From assembly GCA_900314335.1 (NCBI GenBank), contig OMUV01000010.1, positions 1 through 37,167 of the forward strand: DNA of 37,167 bases, given 5' to 3'. Positions 36,363 to 37,167 of this stretch are shown here, one piece after another (position 1 is the first letter of the stretch; each line of letters starts with the position of its first letter). This DNA comes from an uncultured Prevotellaceae bacterium. Its GTDB lineage: Bacteria; Bacteroidota; Bacteroidia; Bacteroidales; Bacteroidaceae. Position numbers and translations under genes: made by a program. The notes beneath the pieces are model-generated. The model made no database searches and was not told the origin of the DNA. It worked only from the letters and a program-made list of their open reading frames with translations.

Positions 36363-37167
36363 ACAAATACAGATTAAGAACGGACCTTACGAAGGTATGG
36401 GGCGACAGGACGCTCCGAGCTATTGAGGCATTGACGGACTTCGGCGACGTGAAGAAAGGCGACATCGGCGGTTACGTCGAAAAAGAAGAAAACCTAAGTC
36501 AAATTGATGATTCATGGATTTACGGTAACGCCAGAGTCTACGGTAACGCCAGAGTCCACGGTGACGCCATAGTCTCCGGTAACGCCATAGTCTACGGTAG
36601 CGCCAGGGTCTACGACGAGGCCACGGTCGGCGGTAGCGCCAAGGTGTACGGCGAGGCCATGGTCGGCGGTAGAGCCAGGGTCTACGACGAGGCCATGGTC
36701 GGCGGTAGCGCCATAGTCTACGGTAGCGCCAGGGTCTACGACGAGGCCACGGTCGGCGATAGAGCCAGGGTCTACGACGAGGCCATGGTCGGCGGTAGAG
36801 CCAAGGTCTTCGATAGTGCTTGCATATTCGGTAGCGCCATAGTCTACGGTAGCGCCAGGGTCTACGACGAGGCCACGGTCGGCGATAGAGCCAGGGTCTA
36901 CGACGAGGCCATGGTCGGCGGTAGAGCCAAGGTCTTCGATAGTGCTTGCATATTCGGTAGCGCCATAGTCTACGGTAGCGCCAGGGTCTACGGTGGAGCC
37001 AAGGTGTGCGGCGAGGCAGAGGTCAACGGCAAGGCAGAGGTCTGCGGTGGTGCTGTAATCAGACGTCTGCAAGATTATTATGTGTCGCGGAACACGTGGT
37101 CGAGCGGCAGATACTTCACGTACACACGGTCGAACAGGATGTGGAGAGTAGGATGTTTCTTAGGCAC
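36359..37167 (+). CDS. Hexapeptide-repeat left-handed beta-helix protein (cut by window end)
   Basis: It overlaps the ASCH gene by four bases and is open to the window end (269 codons plus two bases). The N-terminal part KYRLRTDLTKVWGDRTLRAIEALTDFGDVKKGDIGGYVEKEENLSQ is the cap typical of YdcK-like phage proteins. Then come hexapeptide units such as YGNARV, YGDAMV-like, GGSAKV and YDEATV, the left-handed beta-helix pattern. A 42-residue block (seven hexapeptides) is tandemly repeated, twice in full and once in part. The end, SNRMWRVGCFLG, looks like the beginning of the usual C-terminal cap. Function is unknown; it may be structural or a surface-active protein. Confidence 0.8.
   Translation, partial: MNKYRLRTDLTKVWGDRTLRAIEALTDFGDVKKGDIGGYVEKEENLSQIDDSWIYGNARVYGNARVHGDAIVSGNAIVYGSARVYDEATVGGSAKVYGEAMVGGRARVYDEAMVGGSAIVYGSARVYDEATVGDRARVYDEAMVGGRAKVFDSACIFGSAIVYGSARVYDEATVGDRARVYDEAMVGGRAKVFDSACIFGSAIVYGSARVYGGAKVCGEAEVNGKAEVCGGAVIRRLQDYYVSRNTWSSGRYFTYTRSNRMWRVGCFLG
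36704..36991 (+). repeat. 126-bp in-frame tandem repeat
   Basis: 36704-36829 and 36830-36955 are identical over 126 bases, and 36956-36991 repeats the first 36 again. The period is 42 codons, seven beta-helix rungs. Perfect identity at DNA level shows a recent expansion. Confidence 0.95.

Noticed and set aside
36512-37072. Long minus-strand frame of 186 codons with repeated VDPG/ADHG units
   Set aside because: It is the antisense shadow of the hexapeptide-repeat gene; the repeats and lack of stops come from the GC-rich 126-bp tandem unit on the plus strand.
1-37167. CRISPR array or diversity-generating retroelement
   Set aside because: No regularly spaced repeats with unique spacers, no cas genes, no reverse transcriptase; the tandem repeats found are in-frame coding or short iterons.
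37151-37167. Direct joining of the window end to its start as a closed circle
   Set aside because: Joining gives the hexapeptide-repeat protein an unlike ending (RHGHHLCTQKVS then stop) instead of its usual C-terminal cap, so sequence is probably missing between the ends.

Overview
The window looks like most of the genome of a temperate tailed phage of a Bacteroidales host (Bacteroides/Phocaeicola/Prevotella type). The reasons are: promoters of the Bacteroidetes form TTTG-N19-TAnnTTTG (21805-21835, 30946-30976); A-rich rather than Shine-Dalgarno leaders on many early genes; an IS1595-family element; and a gene set (ClpP-like head protease, capsid, portal, beta-helix fibre, DUF6291-type replication protein, YqaJ exonuclease, ArdC, DUF3846) that I associate with gut Bacteroidales phages. 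A tRNA-Ser 3' segment that lacks its D-arm lies between integrase and repressor with phage genes on both sides. It reads as an attP, so the sequence is probably the circular or virion form, not an integrated prophage. Both window ends cut through genes.

Layout, left to right. 1-1213: end of the early/late transition genes (small ORFs, a RuvC-like resolvase), then remnants of a ParB-like protein and a class II glutamine amidotransferase. 1272-11059: terminase genes and tail genes up to the 1100-residue tape measure. 11060-11450: non-coding gap with a large terminator hairpin and an inverted 93-bp copy of part of the replication gene. 11451-19096: head protease/scaffold, major capsid protein, probable tail tube, connectors, portal and a beta-helix tail fibre. 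19097-19636: recombination patch with fibre and membrane-protein remnants. 19637-21641: lysis genes (membrane proteins, holin, amidase, spanin-like lipoprotein). 21805-24356: small early-type operon with an ArdC antirestriction protein and a DUF3846 protein, ending in a candidate small RNA. 24452-27777: a complete IS1595-family transposon (30-bp inverted repeats, 8-bp target duplication) carrying a fused restriction-modification gene. 27793-28115: interrupted target gene. 28322-30887 (minus): integrase, attP, small regulators, a secreted protein and an XRE repressor. 31035-36362 (plus): early operon with HTH proteins, recombination pair (putative annealing protein plus YqaJ exonuclease), replication pair (DUF6291-like protein plus DnaC-like loader), and an ASCH protein. 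36359-end: hexapeptide-repeat protein.

The main points for follow-up are: (1) the perfect 93-bp inverted duplication of a lambda-ori-like iteron/AT-rich segment at 34474-34566 and 11242-11334; (2) a candidate ~60-nt RNA at 24297-24356 whose 5' end is complementary to a leader motif repeated just upstream of four genes, three of them early genes for recombination and regulation; (3) a restriction-modification enzyme carried as transposon cargo next to antirestriction genes; (4) scattered fragments (ParB-like C-terminus, amidotransferase N-terminus, PAPS-reductase-like N-terminus) suggesting a lost DNA-modification or related cassette. Functions were assigned by reading motifs and gene order; no database search was possible.
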